From: Nitritalea halalkaliphila LW7
GTDB taxonomy: Bacteria > Bacteroidota > Bacteroidia > Cytophagales > Cyclobacteriaceae
NCBI RefSeq assembly: GCF_000265075.1
Contig: NZ_AJYA01000015.1
Location: 3,419-67,418, forward strand
Direction of reading: 5' to 3'
DNA: 64,000 nucleotides
The notes beneath the pieces are model-generated. The model saw nothing but the letters and a program-made list of their open reading frames with translations. It was not told the origin of the DNA and searched no databases. Positions 18,784-28,713 of the stretch are shown piece after piece (the first letter of the stretch is position 1; each line of letters opens with the position of its first letter). Position numbers and translations under genes: made by a program.

Positions 18784-19899
18784 CTAAACAGACTGCTGTG
18801 TCCAGTGCTTCTGTGCGCAGTACGTGAGCACTTCATCGGTAAATTTACCGAAAAAAGGCTGGCCTGCATACTGCGAGAATCGAATCGTATGCCCAAGGGG
18901 GTTATATTCTAAAAACCTCCATTTGCCTTCTTTATCGAGCACAGCATCTAGGCCAATAACCCTACAGAAGAATATTTTTTTAGCGACTTTAAGGGACTCC
19001 TCTTTGAGCTTATCGAAGGAGGGAATGTGTTCGTCAAAAGTGTGGTGGGTATCAGGATGCTGCGTCACCTTAGTTCCATATTTATCCACTGCGAAACCAT
19101 TTAAACGCCCATCTTCCTGGATATGAACGACGATCCCCCCGGAGGTTTCATTATCTAAAGACCCCCCTACTCCCATTCTTAGGGCAGCATGAAGGAAATG
19201 AAACTCATCTGTCAGAACGGAGCGGTACACATATACCCTTAGGGTGTTAATTCCATGCGCATTAAACTTATGAAAAAAAGGATGCTGTTGAATTTTCTCT
19301 TGCAGCACAAAGTCTTTTCGCCTCTGGGCCTCTTGTTTAAGCTGTAGGGCTGATGTGATAGTCTGCACTCCGTTCCCTCCAAAGGAATCCTTATTGGGTT
19401 TAATAATCAAAGGGAAGGACAGCTGCTGCATTCCTTGTTCGAACTGTTCTTCGGAAATAAGCGTAAGTGTGGCATCGTAGTAGAGGCCTTCTATCTTATG
19501 AAAGTAGTCTGTAGGGAATAGGTCTGCACCAAACCAGACCGCATTAAAACTTTTGTTGGCGAGAAGCGAAGTTCTCGTATCGGGATTTAATGTAGGCTCT
19601 ATATCGGTTACGAAGATTTCTTCTGGAACAATTTCCCTACATGCTTTCCCAGAGATAGCCTTGCAGAGTCTCAGCGTCGCCAGATTGGGCTTTTTATGTA
19701 AGACCTTCCAGTAGGCTGCATGTTCATTTTCTAGCACTGCATCCACTGGATGGAAGTATTCGGGATGCTTCTCTTGAATTCCTTTAAACCGTTTCGCCCA
19801 ACTTTTTTTCACGCCCCTTTTACGGTACACGTATTTCCCAATATGCTTGATTTTTTGACTAAGGAATAGAGAAGGCGTTTTTAGAATAGCGGGTATCAT
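18784..19899 (-). CDS. Sugar-transfer-associated ATP-grasp protein
   Basis: 371 residues of the ATP-grasp fold in the subfamily found in glycan loci (ATPgrasp_ST). The ATP-binding part shows LSFPLIIKPNKDSFGGNGVQ and KDFVLQEKIQQHP; the catalytic C-terminal part has GINTLRVYVYRS, MGVGGSLDNETSGGIVVHIQ and the terminal motif WRFLEYNPLGHTIRFSQY. The substrate of the family is not established; an amino acid or peptide joined to a sugar carboxylate, or the reverse, is the usual guess. It is the last gene of locus A, followed by a 240-base gap with the promoter of the next operon. Confidence 0.72.
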   Translation of the reverse strand: MIPAILKTPSLFLSQKIKHIGKYVYRKRGVKKSWAKRFKGIQEKHPEYFHPVDAVLENEHAAYWKVLHKKPNLATLRLCKAISGKACREIVPEEIFVTDIEPTLNPDTRTSLLANKSFNAVWFGADLFPTDYFHKIEGLYYDATLTLISEEQFEQGMQQLSFPLIIKPNKDSFGGNGVQTITSALQLKQEAQRRKDFVLQEKIQQHPFFHKFNAHGINTLRVYVYRSVLTDEFHFLHAALRMGVGGSLDNETSGGIVVHIQEDGRLNGFAVDKYGTKVTQHPDTHHTFDEHIPSFDKLKEESLKVAKKIFFCRVIGLDAVLDKEGKWRFLEYNPLGHTIRFSQYAGQPFFGKFTDEVLTYCAQKHWTQQSV

Positions 19900-19934
19900 G
19901 GTTTTACTTATAGGAAATAAAGAAATAGAAGCGC

Positions 19935-21020
19935 TTACACCTTTTTTAGGCCTAGTCTCTTCGCCAGGAGTTGAGATTCTTTCATAAGGATAGGGCGCTC
20001 GTCCACATCTCTTAGAAAGATCGTTTCTTCTGGGAACTGATACATTTTAAATTTCGCATCAAAGGATGCAGGATCTGTTAGGAGCTGCAAGGTATCTGCC
20101 GGAAAATTCGCGCCAGCTGCGGCGAAGCACTGCGTAAAAGCTACGTGACGTACATTAATTTCCGTTATGTAGGGGGTTCCGTCGGCATCTTCTTTAAAAT
20201 CTGCCGTGTAAAAACCGTGGGGGGTCACCCTGTTTTCTTAAAGATATGCTGCATCGCTCGATCCGCTATCTCTACCAGCTGAGGCTCGTTTAAGAGTCTA
20301 CCGAAGGAGGTATTTCCTGTAATGCCTGAAGGGACCACCTTGGCCATGATGTAATTCACGCGTTCGGCTGAGGCAGCCCGAACGAGTTTACCCTTCCAGT
20401 ATAAGAGTTTACAGGCTAGGTTTCTACCTGGGAGATACTGGCTGGCGAGGAAAAATTCCACATCAGGATTAAGTACCAACCAGTTCCGTAGGGCGACCTC
20501 ATTGGATATTTTAAGAGAGCCTAGACCACTGCTACCTGAGCTACTGCGTACCCAGTACGGGTATCCCAGGATGTGGCCTATGGCAGAAAGGTTTTCTTCT
20601 TCCCGGGTAAAGGCGACAGATTTAGGCACGACGTGTAATTCTGCTAATGCCTCTGTCATGATGCTTTTATCCACGAGGAGTTCAGCCACCTGAAGGCTCG
20701 GTATAAGCGCAGGACATGGAAGCGTGCCGGCTTCTTGGCGTTTCGCCACTCGATAACTTCTAGCTCGGGAAGAATGACGGCATAATCGATATTTAATCGC
20801 TCGATGAGCTCTTCGATATCTTGCCAGTAGGCCTCCACATCATTAGCAGGGGCTATGAGATAGGTTTCCTTAAAAAGATGCTTTTGATATAAACCGATGG
20901 CCAAAGGGTTAATATCGGTACCGTAAAAATTCGCCGAAGAGAACGTAGCACGGACTGTAAAGCGTAAGCAAAGCTTCTCGGGGTAGGACCTCCTACACCT
21001 GTAAACAATATATTCATCAT
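19935..21020 (-). CDS. ATP-grasp ligase, CarB/PylC-like, three frame breaks
   Basis: The frame must be shifted near 20934-20943, at 20744-20752 and at CCC 20228-20230; then about 362 residues read through. The start is MMNILFTGVGGPTPRSFAYA, then DINPLAIGLYQKHLFKETYL, VAKRQEAGTLPCPALIPSLQ, VRSSSGSSGLGSLKI (ATP loop) and the metal-binding C-terminus YTADFKEDADGTPYITEINV. Two of the three breaks are losses from G runs, so sequencing error is likely. The N-terminal dinucleotide-like loop and final T-E-I-N-V resemble carbamoyl-phosphate-synthase-related ligases. It follows the initiating sugar transferase by 26 bases. Confidence 0.68.
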
Positions 21021-21046
21021 ATCCTTTTATTCGGAGCGTTCACGAG

Positions 21047-21661
21047 TTAATTATGACCATTAAAGGGCTGCATAGGCGTCATTTCGGACTGATTCACACC
21101 TTCGCGTTTCAGTATTTTTAATATAGTGAGCCAAAATATATGCATATCTAGAAGAAATGACACATTATCAACGTAATACACATCTAGTTCAAATTTTTTC
21201 GTCCATGAGATAGAGTTTCTACCATTCACTTGTGCCCATCCTGTAATACCCGGTCGAACCTCGTGTCTTCGATTTTGCTCTTTAGAATACAGTGGCACAT
21301 ACTTAAAAAGGAGTGGTCGCGGTCCTATCAGGCTCATATCTCCTTTAAGGACGTTTATGAGCTGAGGAAGTTCATCTATAGACAGCTTTCGTATCACTTT
21401 TCCTAGTGCGGTAATACGCATGGCATCTGGCAGTAAGTTTCCCTGTGGATCTTTCGCATCTGTCATCGTTTTCAGCTTAATGATGAAGAAGGGATGCTGC
21501 TGTCTACCTGGCCTTTTCTGGAAGAAGAAAGGTGTTCCCCTATTTTGCACAGCCAATCCTATGATGGATACAGCTAAAATAGGGAGTGTAATGAAAAGCA
21601 CCACTAAAGAAAGCAAGATATCTAACCCTCTTTTACTGTAATCACGGTACATCATCCTCAT
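21047..21661 (-). CDS. Initiating sugar-1-phosphate transferase (WbaP/PglC type)
   Basis: 204 residues: one N-terminal reentrant/transmembrane helix (RGLDILLSLVVLFITLPILA) followed by the catalytic domain of monotopic phosphoglycosyl transferases, with FFFQKRPGRQQHPFFIIKLK, the Asp-Glu dyad in RKLSIDELPQLINVLKGDMS, and LIGPRPLL and RPGITGWAQVNGRN. It transfers a sugar phosphate to undecaprenyl phosphate and so starts the repeat unit; a bacillosamine-like or HexNAc sugar is usual for this short form. It is the only such enzyme in the window. It overlaps the upstream ATP-grasp gene by four bases. Confidence 0.9.
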   Translation of the reverse strand: MRMMYRDYSKRGLDILLSLVVLFITLPILAVSIIGLAVQNRGTPFFFQKRPGRQQHPFFIIKLKTMTDAKDPQGNLLPDAMRITALGKVIRKLSIDELPQLINVLKGDMSLIGPRPLLFKYVPLYSKEQNRRHEVRPGITGWAQVNGRNSISWTKKFELDVYYVDNVSFLLDMHIFWLTILKILKREGVNQSEMTPMQPFNGHN

Positions 21662-22665
21662 TTATATCGCTCTAACTGATTTTTAAGTCCCTTATTCACG
21701 GGTAGCTGCCAAAGTAATTTACACCAATCGTGATTTCCTTCGATTAGTCCAGGGCCATCTGCTGTGATGACTACGTCCCATCCAATGGAGCGGTTCTGTG
21801 GATGCTTAAGCGCTGCCGTTTTTACCATTTCGAGTGTTTCCTTCCAAAAGGGAACCTGAAAACCTGTTATGGCTACTTTACTAACGGGATGCACATGCGC
21901 TTCTTTTTTCGTGATGTCGCTATACACACCAGGCCCAGAGACGATTCCCGTGGCATCCTCTATGGGTGCTGCTAGGTTACCTGCGGCCATGTTATCTACA
22001 GGTGAGTTAACAGATATACGCAAACGACAGCCTAATAGATCAACTTGATTATCGGGAGTTAACTGTGTAAAAATCCGTACCGTATTAACTGCCGATGGTG
22101 AAAGCTCCTGTAGGCGCTCGTGCTGGATTAAGAACTGCTCAGCCAGCTCGTAGCCTTCTTTTTCCATAAAAGTAATCAGGCTGTCTACTGTAAAATCTTT
22201 CGTTTCACGAATGAGAACACCTTTTCCACATTTTCCATCGGAGACTTTGAGTACTACTTTTCCTGCTGGATTAGTTAAAAGGCTTAGCACCTTCTCTTTA
22301 TTTTCTTTTAGGGAGGTTAAGTCAGCCACTTGATGTTTAAAGAATTCCGTATATGCTTTATAAAATAGCGTTTTATCATCCAGGATATTCCTCGCAGCCT
22401 TAGGATTCATGTGGAGCTGAAATTCATACATATACCCTGTCCCTGCCCACTGGCTTCTTTCGGCGGCTGTCTTCTCGAAAAATCGGAATTGAAAGTATTC
22501 CATTAGAGAAACATTATAGCGAAACACGGAGGAGAGCGCATCTGCCTTTAGCGAAAAGGTAGATTTGCCCTTAGTTTTCGCCACATGGTTGGCGAATGTA
22601 TCAAACTGGTTACGGTCCAGCTGTTTGATATAATACCCTAAGTACGCTACTCGTTTCAACATCAC
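21658..22665 (-). CDS. Sugar-transfer-associated ATP-grasp protein, second copy
   Basis: 335 residues of the same ATP-grasp subfamily as the protein at 18.8-19.9 kb but only distantly similar. Seen are KVVLKVSDGKCGKGVLIRET (ATP-binding lysine and Gly-rich loop), LAEQFLIQHERLQELSPSAV, NTVRIFTQL, DNMAAGNLAAPIEDATG and the metal-binding end IGWDVVITADGPGLIEGNHD. The NTVRIFT and GG/GN-IE-G motifs are the marks of the ATPgrasp_ST group. It overlaps the initiating transferase gene at its end, which suggests that the two act in close steps, perhaps modification of the first lipid-linked sugar. Confidence 0.72.
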   Translation of the reverse strand: MMLKRVAYLGYYIKQLDRNQFDTFANHVAKTKGKSTFSLKADALSSVFRYNVSLMEYFQFRFFEKTAAERSQWAGTGYMYEFQLHMNPKAARNILDDKTLFYKAYTEFFKHQVADLTSLKENKEKVLSLLTNPAGKVVLKVSDGKCGKGVLIRETKDFTVDSLITFMEKEGYELAEQFLIQHERLQELSPSAVNTVRIFTQLTPDNQVDLLGCRLRISVNSPVDNMAAGNLAAPIEDATGIVSGPGVYSDITKKEAHVHPVSKVAITGFQVPFWKETLEMVKTAALKHPQNRSIGWDVVITADGPGLIEGNHDWCKLLWQLPVNKGLKNQLERYK

Positions 22666-22746
22666 TTTAAAAAAAATAAAAACAAAATGTATACCTTACT
22701 TCTAGCCGAAAATCCTCTCCTGCAAAGGTAAGGAAAATTCAAGGGA

Positions 22747-23866
22747 TCACAAGTTTTCGGCCTGAATAGTCTGCACGAGATCATCGATAGCGACAAATTC
22801 CACATCAGGCCAGGTACGTACTACTTTCGTTCAGTAAGTTTTTAAGGTCTTCGAGACCTTTTTTACGATTTGCTGGGTCTATATGCCCACTAAAGTTCAC
22901 TCTATGGGAACTAATAATGGCGGGTTTATTCCAGAAGAAGGCAGCTTCTATTTGTTTAAACGTGAAATTCACCCAGTCGATGGGGCGCTGATTCGGTTCA
23001 AAAACACAATTCCGTACAATGGCGATTGTATTACCGGGACCTTTTTCTCCTAAACGATTTTTTTCACTCACGTAGACACCTTCTCCTTTATGACGCTTGG
23101 TTTGGCGCATTTTATCAACGCCTCTTACACCCAGGCTAGCGATATAAGGATAGAGATCGCTAGCAAGCTGCTGTGCAGGTGGGGTAAAGGTTAGAGAGGA
23201 ATAGCCATAAACTTCTTCGAAAAGCTTCAGGCCCTCGGCTATGTTTTTTTTATGCGCTTCATTTTCATGGTTTTTCCAAAACGCGTAGGCATAAGAGAAA
23301 CGGATTCCGGGAAAATCTGGGTGCATGGGAACACTGACCAGCGAGTGCTGATTTAGATTTGCCATGACGATGGGATTTTTATCCCGTAGATGAGCATTAA
23401 ACACGTTGATATTTAAATGCTCTCTGCCATGAAACTGGGGTTTAATCATTTTACTCGCTATTCCTTTTAAGAGCAAAGGGTATGCACCCGCGAAAGCGGT
23501 ATCTTCTGCGGACAGTTTTTCATAGGTTACGGTCAGCTTCTCAGGGATGTAGGTATTTGCTTCGCTTGTTTTCTCGAAATCCACATTACAAGGGAGTGCG
23601 TAGGGGGTAAAAACGGCTGGATTCCCCTTATGATCTTTTACGGAATCCAAAACATCAAAGAGCATTTCATAATCCTCTCGTGTGTCTAGGGCGTCTAATC
23701 GGTCAAATCGACCGATGAGTGCTACACCGCTGTCTTCTAGGCGCTTTTTAGCACGTAGATTCGCCAGGCGGACATTTCCATAGTCATCTACAGCAAAGGC
23801 CACCAACTTCCTTTTGGTCTTCCAGCCTTTTATATTTTTTAAGTGATTGGCTAAAAATTGTTTCAT
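22747..23866 (-). CDS. NodB-like deacetylase-family protein, copy 1, frameshifted at C-terminus
   Basis: The main frame ends at 22805, but after a one-base loss near 22829-22831 it continues as RTWPDVEFVAIDDLVQTIQ to a stop at 22747, giving about 373 residues, the same length as its two paralogues. Motifs: KRKLVAFAVDDYGNVRLAN (Asp-Asp metal motif), KMIKPQFHGREHLNINVF (H-x3-H) and PAIISSHRVNFSGHIDP. These correspond to the TFDDG and H-x3-H metal sites of NodB-type carbohydrate deacetylases, in an unusual form. The likely reaction is N- or O-deacetylation of a glycan, but this subfamily is not characterised. It overlaps the preceding glycosyltransferase by four bases. Confidence 0.7.
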
Positions 23867-25014
23867 GAGAGGTACATTTCGATAAGTTTATCCGCATTAG
23901 CACGCCTAAAGTCTTGCGCTGCGCGCAGCGCATTTTCTGTCATTTGCCGATAGGCGGCACGGTCATTTTTTAAGTCTACAATAAAGGTCACGATGGACTG
24001 CATATCTTCTTTCGAGAAACAGCCGCCATGCGCATACGTTTCTGCATATATATTCAGCTGACTGTCTGCGGAGGCGATGTACAGCGAGGGAATGCCATAG
24101 CTCATCAAGTTATATGATTTACTGGGCACGCTTCCTTTACTGGTCTGCTCGTCTAAAATAACGACACCCAGATCGGCAGCAGACAGGGAGTAGGGAAACA
24201 TTTCATTTGACTGAAAAGGCAGGAACGTACAGTTGGGAAGTTGCTTTTCCTTTACCAATCTTTCTAAGACTGGCTTTCGAGGCCCTCTCCCTATTATTTG
24301 GAACAGAATGTCTGTGTGTTCCTTACACTGTTCGGCTACCTCTACGAGTACTTCCACGTTATGCGTGAGTCCGATATTTCCGGAGTACTGGACTACAAAT
24401 TTATCTTGGATGCCGTGCTCCAGGGCGAAGGGATTTTCTTGTTTGGCTACTTTTCCATTCGCTTGAAAGATGGCCCATATCGGTTGAATCCGGATTTTTT
24501 CCCTTTCCACATATTTTTCCAATAAGTCTGCCATGCGCTCACTTATGGTAAAGAGACGGAAGGCTTTTTTAAAGGACCTCTTGTTTAATCTACTCCACAC
24601 ACGGTACACGAAATGGGACTCTTTCATGCCGGTAATTTTAAACACATCAGGATAGACGTCCCAGATCACCATGCTAAAGCGATGTGGCAGGAAGAGATTT
24701 AATAAGTAGCCCATAGGTGGTACAGAAACGAAGAATACCTCATGTTTTCGGTACTTAAAGAAAAGTAGCCACCACATGCGCAGAAGGGCCTGCGCATAGG
24801 ATAGTGCTTTTTTTCGGGCGGGACGTTCATACCACTGGTTGATATACTGCACCTTCACATTTGGGTTTAACGCTTCCTCTTGAGTTCGTATGGACCCTGT
24901 GATTAGGGTTACGTCTTCGAAGCGCGCGTAGAAGGCATTAGTGAAGCCGATGGTCAGGTAGTTCGAGGCCTGATTGATAACGACGATTTTTCTATCGGTA
25001 ATTTTCTTTTTCAA
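23863..25014 (-). CDS. Glycosyltransferase family 4 (WbuB-like)
   Basis: 383 residues with a GT-B fold. The N-terminal half has KIVVINQASNYLTIGFTNAF and VSVPPMGYLLNLFLPHRFSM with the acidic WDVYPDVFKITGM that is usual in WbuB/fucosyl-aminyl transferases; the C-terminal half has FVVQYSGNIGLTHNVEVLVE, FLPFQSNEMFPYSLSAADLG and SKGSVPSKSYNLMSYGIPSL, where the nucleotide-sugar site lies. WbuB-type enzymes add L-FucNAc or related sugars to the lipid-linked first sugar. It lies close to the initiating transferase gene, which agrees with an early step in assembly. Confidence 0.82.
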   Translation of the reverse strand: MKKKITDRKIVVINQASNYLTIGFTNAFYARFEDVTLITGSIRTQEEALNPNVKVQYINQWYERPARKKALSYAQALLRMWWLLFFKYRKHEVFFVSVPPMGYLLNLFLPHRFSMVIWDVYPDVFKITGMKESHFVYRVWSRLNKRSFKKAFRLFTISERMADLLEKYVEREKIRIQPIWAIFQANGKVAKQENPFALEHGIQDKFVVQYSGNIGLTHNVEVLVEVAEQCKEHTDILFQIIGRGPRKPVLERLVKEKQLPNCTFLPFQSNEMFPYSLSAADLGVVILDEQTSKGSVPSKSYNLMSYGIPSLYIASADSQLNIYAETYAHGGCFSKEDMQSIVTFIVDLKNDRAAYRQMTENALRAAQDFRRANADKLIEMYLS

Positions 25015-25074
25015 GGTTACGCTATTTGGGGCAGAAGAGGCTGCGCATATTCTTTGAGAGAGCTTCGCAGTTCA

Positions 25075-26195
25075 TCAATTCTTTTTTATATACTTTTTGG
25101 CCAGAGTTAGATATTTTTGTGCTCTTTCTTTTGGTTGATCAAAAAGCGGTAATTGCTTTATTCCCTTTTCTACCAGATCTTGCTGAAGTGCCTCATCTGC
25201 GTACAGCTGGAGGATCACCTCGGCGGCGGCGGCGGCATCTTTGGGAGTGAAGTACAGGGCTGCATCACCACAAATGCTGCGTGCAAAGCCTAAATCTGCG
25301 GTGATGATGGGTTTACGCATGACCATTGCCTCTGGATAAGAGGCGGAGAAGCACTCCGCGAGACTAGGAAGAAACATCGCATCGCATTCCTGATACAAGG
25401 CAGGACATTCCTGCGGCAATAGAGGGCCTACATTCACTAGGTTTGGGTGCGGCTGCATGTACTTTTGGAAGTCAGTTTCTTTCAGCGTTAGGATAAACTT
25501 AATGTTTGTGCATCCTTTTTTCAGAAGAAGTGGAATGAGCGCATTGATCAGCTCTAGGTTTTTATGGGGATAATAAGAGGTAAGTGTAAGCAGCCTAAAC
25601 TCATACGGTATTTTTTTAGGTAGTTTTCGGACTTGGGGGAGGTTTTTCTGAAGATAAAAGCTACTGTGGTTATTGGTCACAGTATGGACATCATGCGTAC
25701 GTAGTGCCTTTCGGACCCTAGTGTTTACATCGTCTGTCTGGACGACATAGGCCACTGCATCTCTTTTAAAGTAGTAGTAATGCACTTGTTTTTTGATCCA
25801 CAGTTTGAGTTTTTTTTTCCAGGGGAGCTCACGCACGAATGGGGACTCTGGATAAATGTAGAGTGGCAGGTTAAACCCAATAATCTGCGGAGCAAGGGAG
25901 TGGTAATAGGTGGGGCCAGAAGTGGAAATCAGCAGGTCGGGCTGTAACTGCTCCTCGATTGGGCGCAGGTTTTTTGGATATGTGAAATTGTGGAAAAACC
26001 GATTTCACCAAAATCAAAAAATTCGAAATGAAAATTTTTAGGAAAGGTGGATACATCGATAGATTTTCCTACTCCCTGCCCTACCCAGACGAAGTACTGA
26101 TTTTCGGGGAAATTCTTGCATTCATGAATAAAGGATAATGCGACCTGAATGGCACCTCCAAACCGCTGGTGGGCAGTATTGATAAGTATTTTCAT
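25075..26195 (-). CDS. Glycosyltransferase family 4, frameshifted
   Basis: The first ~67 residues start MKILINTAHQRFGGAIQVAL; the frame changes at AAAAA 25994-25998 (one base lost) and continues FHNFTYPKNLRPIEEQLQPD, SGPTYYHSLAPQIIGFNLPL and the GT4 C-domain LLTLTSYYPHKNLELINALI with FLPSLAECFSASYPEAMVMR, where E-C-F-x4-P-E-A holds the conserved glutamates. The restored length is about 373 residues. The N-terminal GGA loop and the YYPHKNLE segment are normal for retaining GT4 enzymes. It is most likely intact in the cell. Confidence 0.75.
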
Positions 26196-26255
26196 AAAAA
26201 ATAAGGTTATTCGGATACCCGAGCGAGTACCGATCTATACAGCAACCGCTTCGGG

Positions 26256-26790
26256 CTATTTTCCTAAAGGGCGAATAAAGGTATGAAAGCGTTTCGCTAT
26301 TTCAGCTGCTTCAAACTGCTGCATTTTTACTCTCGCTACCTGCCCGAAAGACACGCGCGGCTGTTGATCCTGCATGAGCAGGTAAAGTTTTTTTTTAAAT
26401 GCTGTCTCGTTTCCTTCAGAAATCAAGAAGTCAATTTCACCGTCATCGATCATGTCCGATGGACCGGCTATACAATCGTAAGCGATACAGGCGCATCCTG
26501 CAGCCATAGCTTCTGCAAGCACGTTCGGGAAACTTTCAGAAACTGAGGAAAAAGCAAAAACAAAAACGGCCCCGGTCGGATATAAGCTGTTTCATAGGCC
26601 GTTTTGTAAGCGCCCGAGATTTTTATTAAGGATGCTTCTATCTGAAATATAGACCAGAACACCGAGCTGAAGGGAAGCTCAAGTACTACTTCTCTATCTC
26701 TTCCGATTAGCAGTACATGCACCTGAGTGAGAGGCTGAGCTAGCAAAGCTTTTAATCAAAAGCGCCATAAGCCTTTCCATTTCTCCTAGG
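26256..26790 (-). pseudogene. Glycosyltransferase family 4 relic (C-terminal domain only)
   Basis: Across two or three frames one can read MERLMALLIK, LAQPLTQVHVLLIGRDREVV, then FSSVSESFPNVLAEAMAAGC and IAYDCIAGPSDMIDDGEIDF, which are the nucleotide-sugar half of a GT4 enzyme, with the E-x7-E pattern in ESFPNVLAEA. Several frame changes are needed within 500 bases, and the whole N-terminal domain (about 180 residues) is absent, because the AsnB gene ends at 26817. It is therefore a true fragment, perhaps left by the recombination that placed asnB here, and not just a gene with a read error. Confidence 0.65.
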
Positions 26791-26816
26791 CCCAGACTAT
26801 ATGATGCAACAAATTT

Positions 26817-28712
26817 TTAAGCTGCTTCATGCTTTAACCACCTTTCCCACCACATGATAAACATAAGTAGTTTCCAGATAATATCTTTGTAATAAAGTTT
26901 ATTTGCTCGAAATCTACCTAGCAGATATAGCGCATATTCGGAGTCGATAAATGGAATAGCATCTAACTTCGCCTTTTCAAAGTAGGTATCGAGGAGATGG
27001 GCTAAATCACCATTTAACCAGCGCATAACAGGAACTTCGAAACCGCTTTTCTTTCTTTGCATGAGTGGTTCAGGAACATAATCATGCAGGATGTCTTTTA
27101 GAATATATTTCAAGATACCATTTCTGAACTTAAAGTTACTTGGCAGCTGTGCGGCATACTCGAGTAAGTGATGATCAAGCAGAGGTTCTCTACCCTCTAG
27201 GGAAAACATCATGGTAGCCCTGTCTATTTTCGTCAGGATATCATTCTGCAGATAAAAGTTAAAATCTGCCAGCATCAGTTCGTCCATGGGGTCCAGTTGG
27301 TGTACTTTTTCCGTGAAACCGATAAAGCCAAAGGATCCCTTTAAAAGTCTTCTGGTATGGTACTCCGGAGTTACCCGCAAGGATTCACAAAGTTTACTAT
27401 TTTGATGGCTAGCGGGGACACGTAAAGTTTTAGAAAAGGCAGTTAAGACGTGCTTAGATTTTTCCAAATGAGGAGGAATAAGCGTGTTAATTCCATCGTA
27501 AAAGGTAGCCAGACCCTTTTTGTTTAGGAAAAAGGTCTTTTGCAGTTTTTCCAACTTACTAGGAATATCTACATAGCGCGGATAGCCAGCGAACCCCTCA
27601 TCGCCACCATCCGCGGATAAGGCCACCGTTACATGCTGCTTAGCGAACTGGCTGACTAGCGCCGTGGGAATGGCAGAGCTATCCGCAAAGGGTTCATCAA
27701 AGTAATAAGGTAGCTGAGGAATTAATTCTTCTGCTTCTTTTTCTGTGCAGATATACTCGTGATGCTCCGTCTTTAGATGCTGTGCAATTTTTTTTGCAAA
27801 AGGGGCTTCATTGTTGCCCGCATTAAACCCGATTGTAAATGTTTGGAGAGGCCGATCGGCTTCCTTTTGCAGCATCGCTGTCACTAATGTGCTGTCATAG
27901 CCACTGCTTAAAAAAACTCCCACTGGAACATCTGCCACCATCCGATACTGGCAAGCCGTAAAGAGTAATTCTCGTAGTGTTTCTTTGGCTTGTTTATAGG
28001 GGACATCTAGTTTTTCTTTAGTGAAAAAAGCGTCTAACGTCCAGTACGTATTTTTTTGGGCAGTTAAAGAATCTAATGAGTAGGTGATGGATTGACCTGC
28101 CTCCACTTTATAGCAATGCTGAAAAATGCAATGTGGGCTTTGCACATATCCAAAATTAAAAAAAGAATAAACGGCATCTGGATTGATTTCAGGCTGAAAG
28201 TGTGGATGCTGATGAAACGCTTTTAATTCAGAGGCAAAAAGCAGCACGTTGTCTTTATGGTAGACAAAAAGAGGTTTAATACCTGCTCTATCTCTGCATA
28301 AAAACAGTTCCTTTTTATTTTTATCGTAGATAGCGAAGGCAAACATGCCTCTAAATTTTTTTACAGCTTCCTGTCCCCACTGCTGATAGGCATGTAAAAT
28401 AACCTCTGTATCCGAGTTCGTAGTAAACTGATGTCCTAGAAGACTCAGCTCCTGTTTAATTTCGGGGTAATTGTACACTTCACCATTATACACGAGATAG
28501 AGGGGCCCTAGCTGCATGGGCTGGTTAGCGAAACTGGAGAGATCTATAATGGAAAGTCTGGTGTGTCCCAATCCAAGGACCACATGCTCTTCCTCAAAAA
28601 TAATTTGGTCTTGACTATCTGGTCCTCTGTGCGTGAGGGAGGCAACCATAGACGCTAAGTGAGTCCGTTTTGTTTGTCTTTTAAGATCGACAAACCCTAC
28701 AATTCCGCACAT
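26817..28712 (-). CDS. asnB: Asparagine synthetase B-type amidotransferase
   Basis: 631 residues, the full length of glutamine-hydrolysing AsnB. The N-terminal glutaminase domain starts MCGIVGFVDLKRQ with catalytic Cys2 and has SLTHRGPDSQD and LVYNGEVYNYPEIK; the synthetase domain has the P-loop VGVFLSSGYDSTLVTAML (the usual SGGxDS reads SSGYDS), SADGGDEGFAGYPRY and LEGREPLLDHHLLEYAAQLP. Enzymes of this kind in polysaccharide loci (WbpS-like) are thought to amidate a uronic or nonulosonic carboxyl group. It lies between a NodB-like gene and the glycosyltransferase relic, in the part of the locus rich in ATP-grasp ligases. Confidence 0.88.
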   Translation of the reverse strand: MCGIVGFVDLKRQTKRTHLASMVASLTHRGPDSQDQIIFEEEHVVLGLGHTRLSIIDLSSFANQPMQLGPLYLVYNGEVYNYPEIKQELSLLGHQFTTNSDTEVILHAYQQWGQEAVKKFRGMFAFAIYDKNKKELFLCRDRAGIKPLFVYHKDNVLLFASELKAFHQHPHFQPEINPDAVYSFFNFGYVQSPHCIFQHCYKVEAGQSITYSLDSLTAQKNTYWTLDAFFTKEKLDVPYKQAKETLRELLFTACQYRMVADVPVGVFLSSGYDSTLVTAMLQKEADRPLQTFTIGFNAGNNEAPFAKKIAQHLKTEHHEYICTEKEAEELIPQLPYYFDEPFADSSAIPTALVSQFAKQHVTVALSADGGDEGFAGYPRYVDIPSKLEKLQKTFFLNKKGLATFYDGINTLIPPHLEKSKHVLTAFSKTLRVPASHQNSKLCESLRVTPEYHTRRLLKGSFGFIGFTEKVHQLDPMDELMLADFNFYLQNDILTKIDRATMMFSLEGREPLLDHHLLEYAAQLPSNFKFRNGILKYILKDILHDYVPEPLMQRKKSGFEVPVMRWLNGDLAHLLDTYFEKAKLDAIPFIDSEYALYLLGRFRANKLYYKDIIWKLLMFIMWWERWLKHEAA

Positions 28713-28713
28713 A

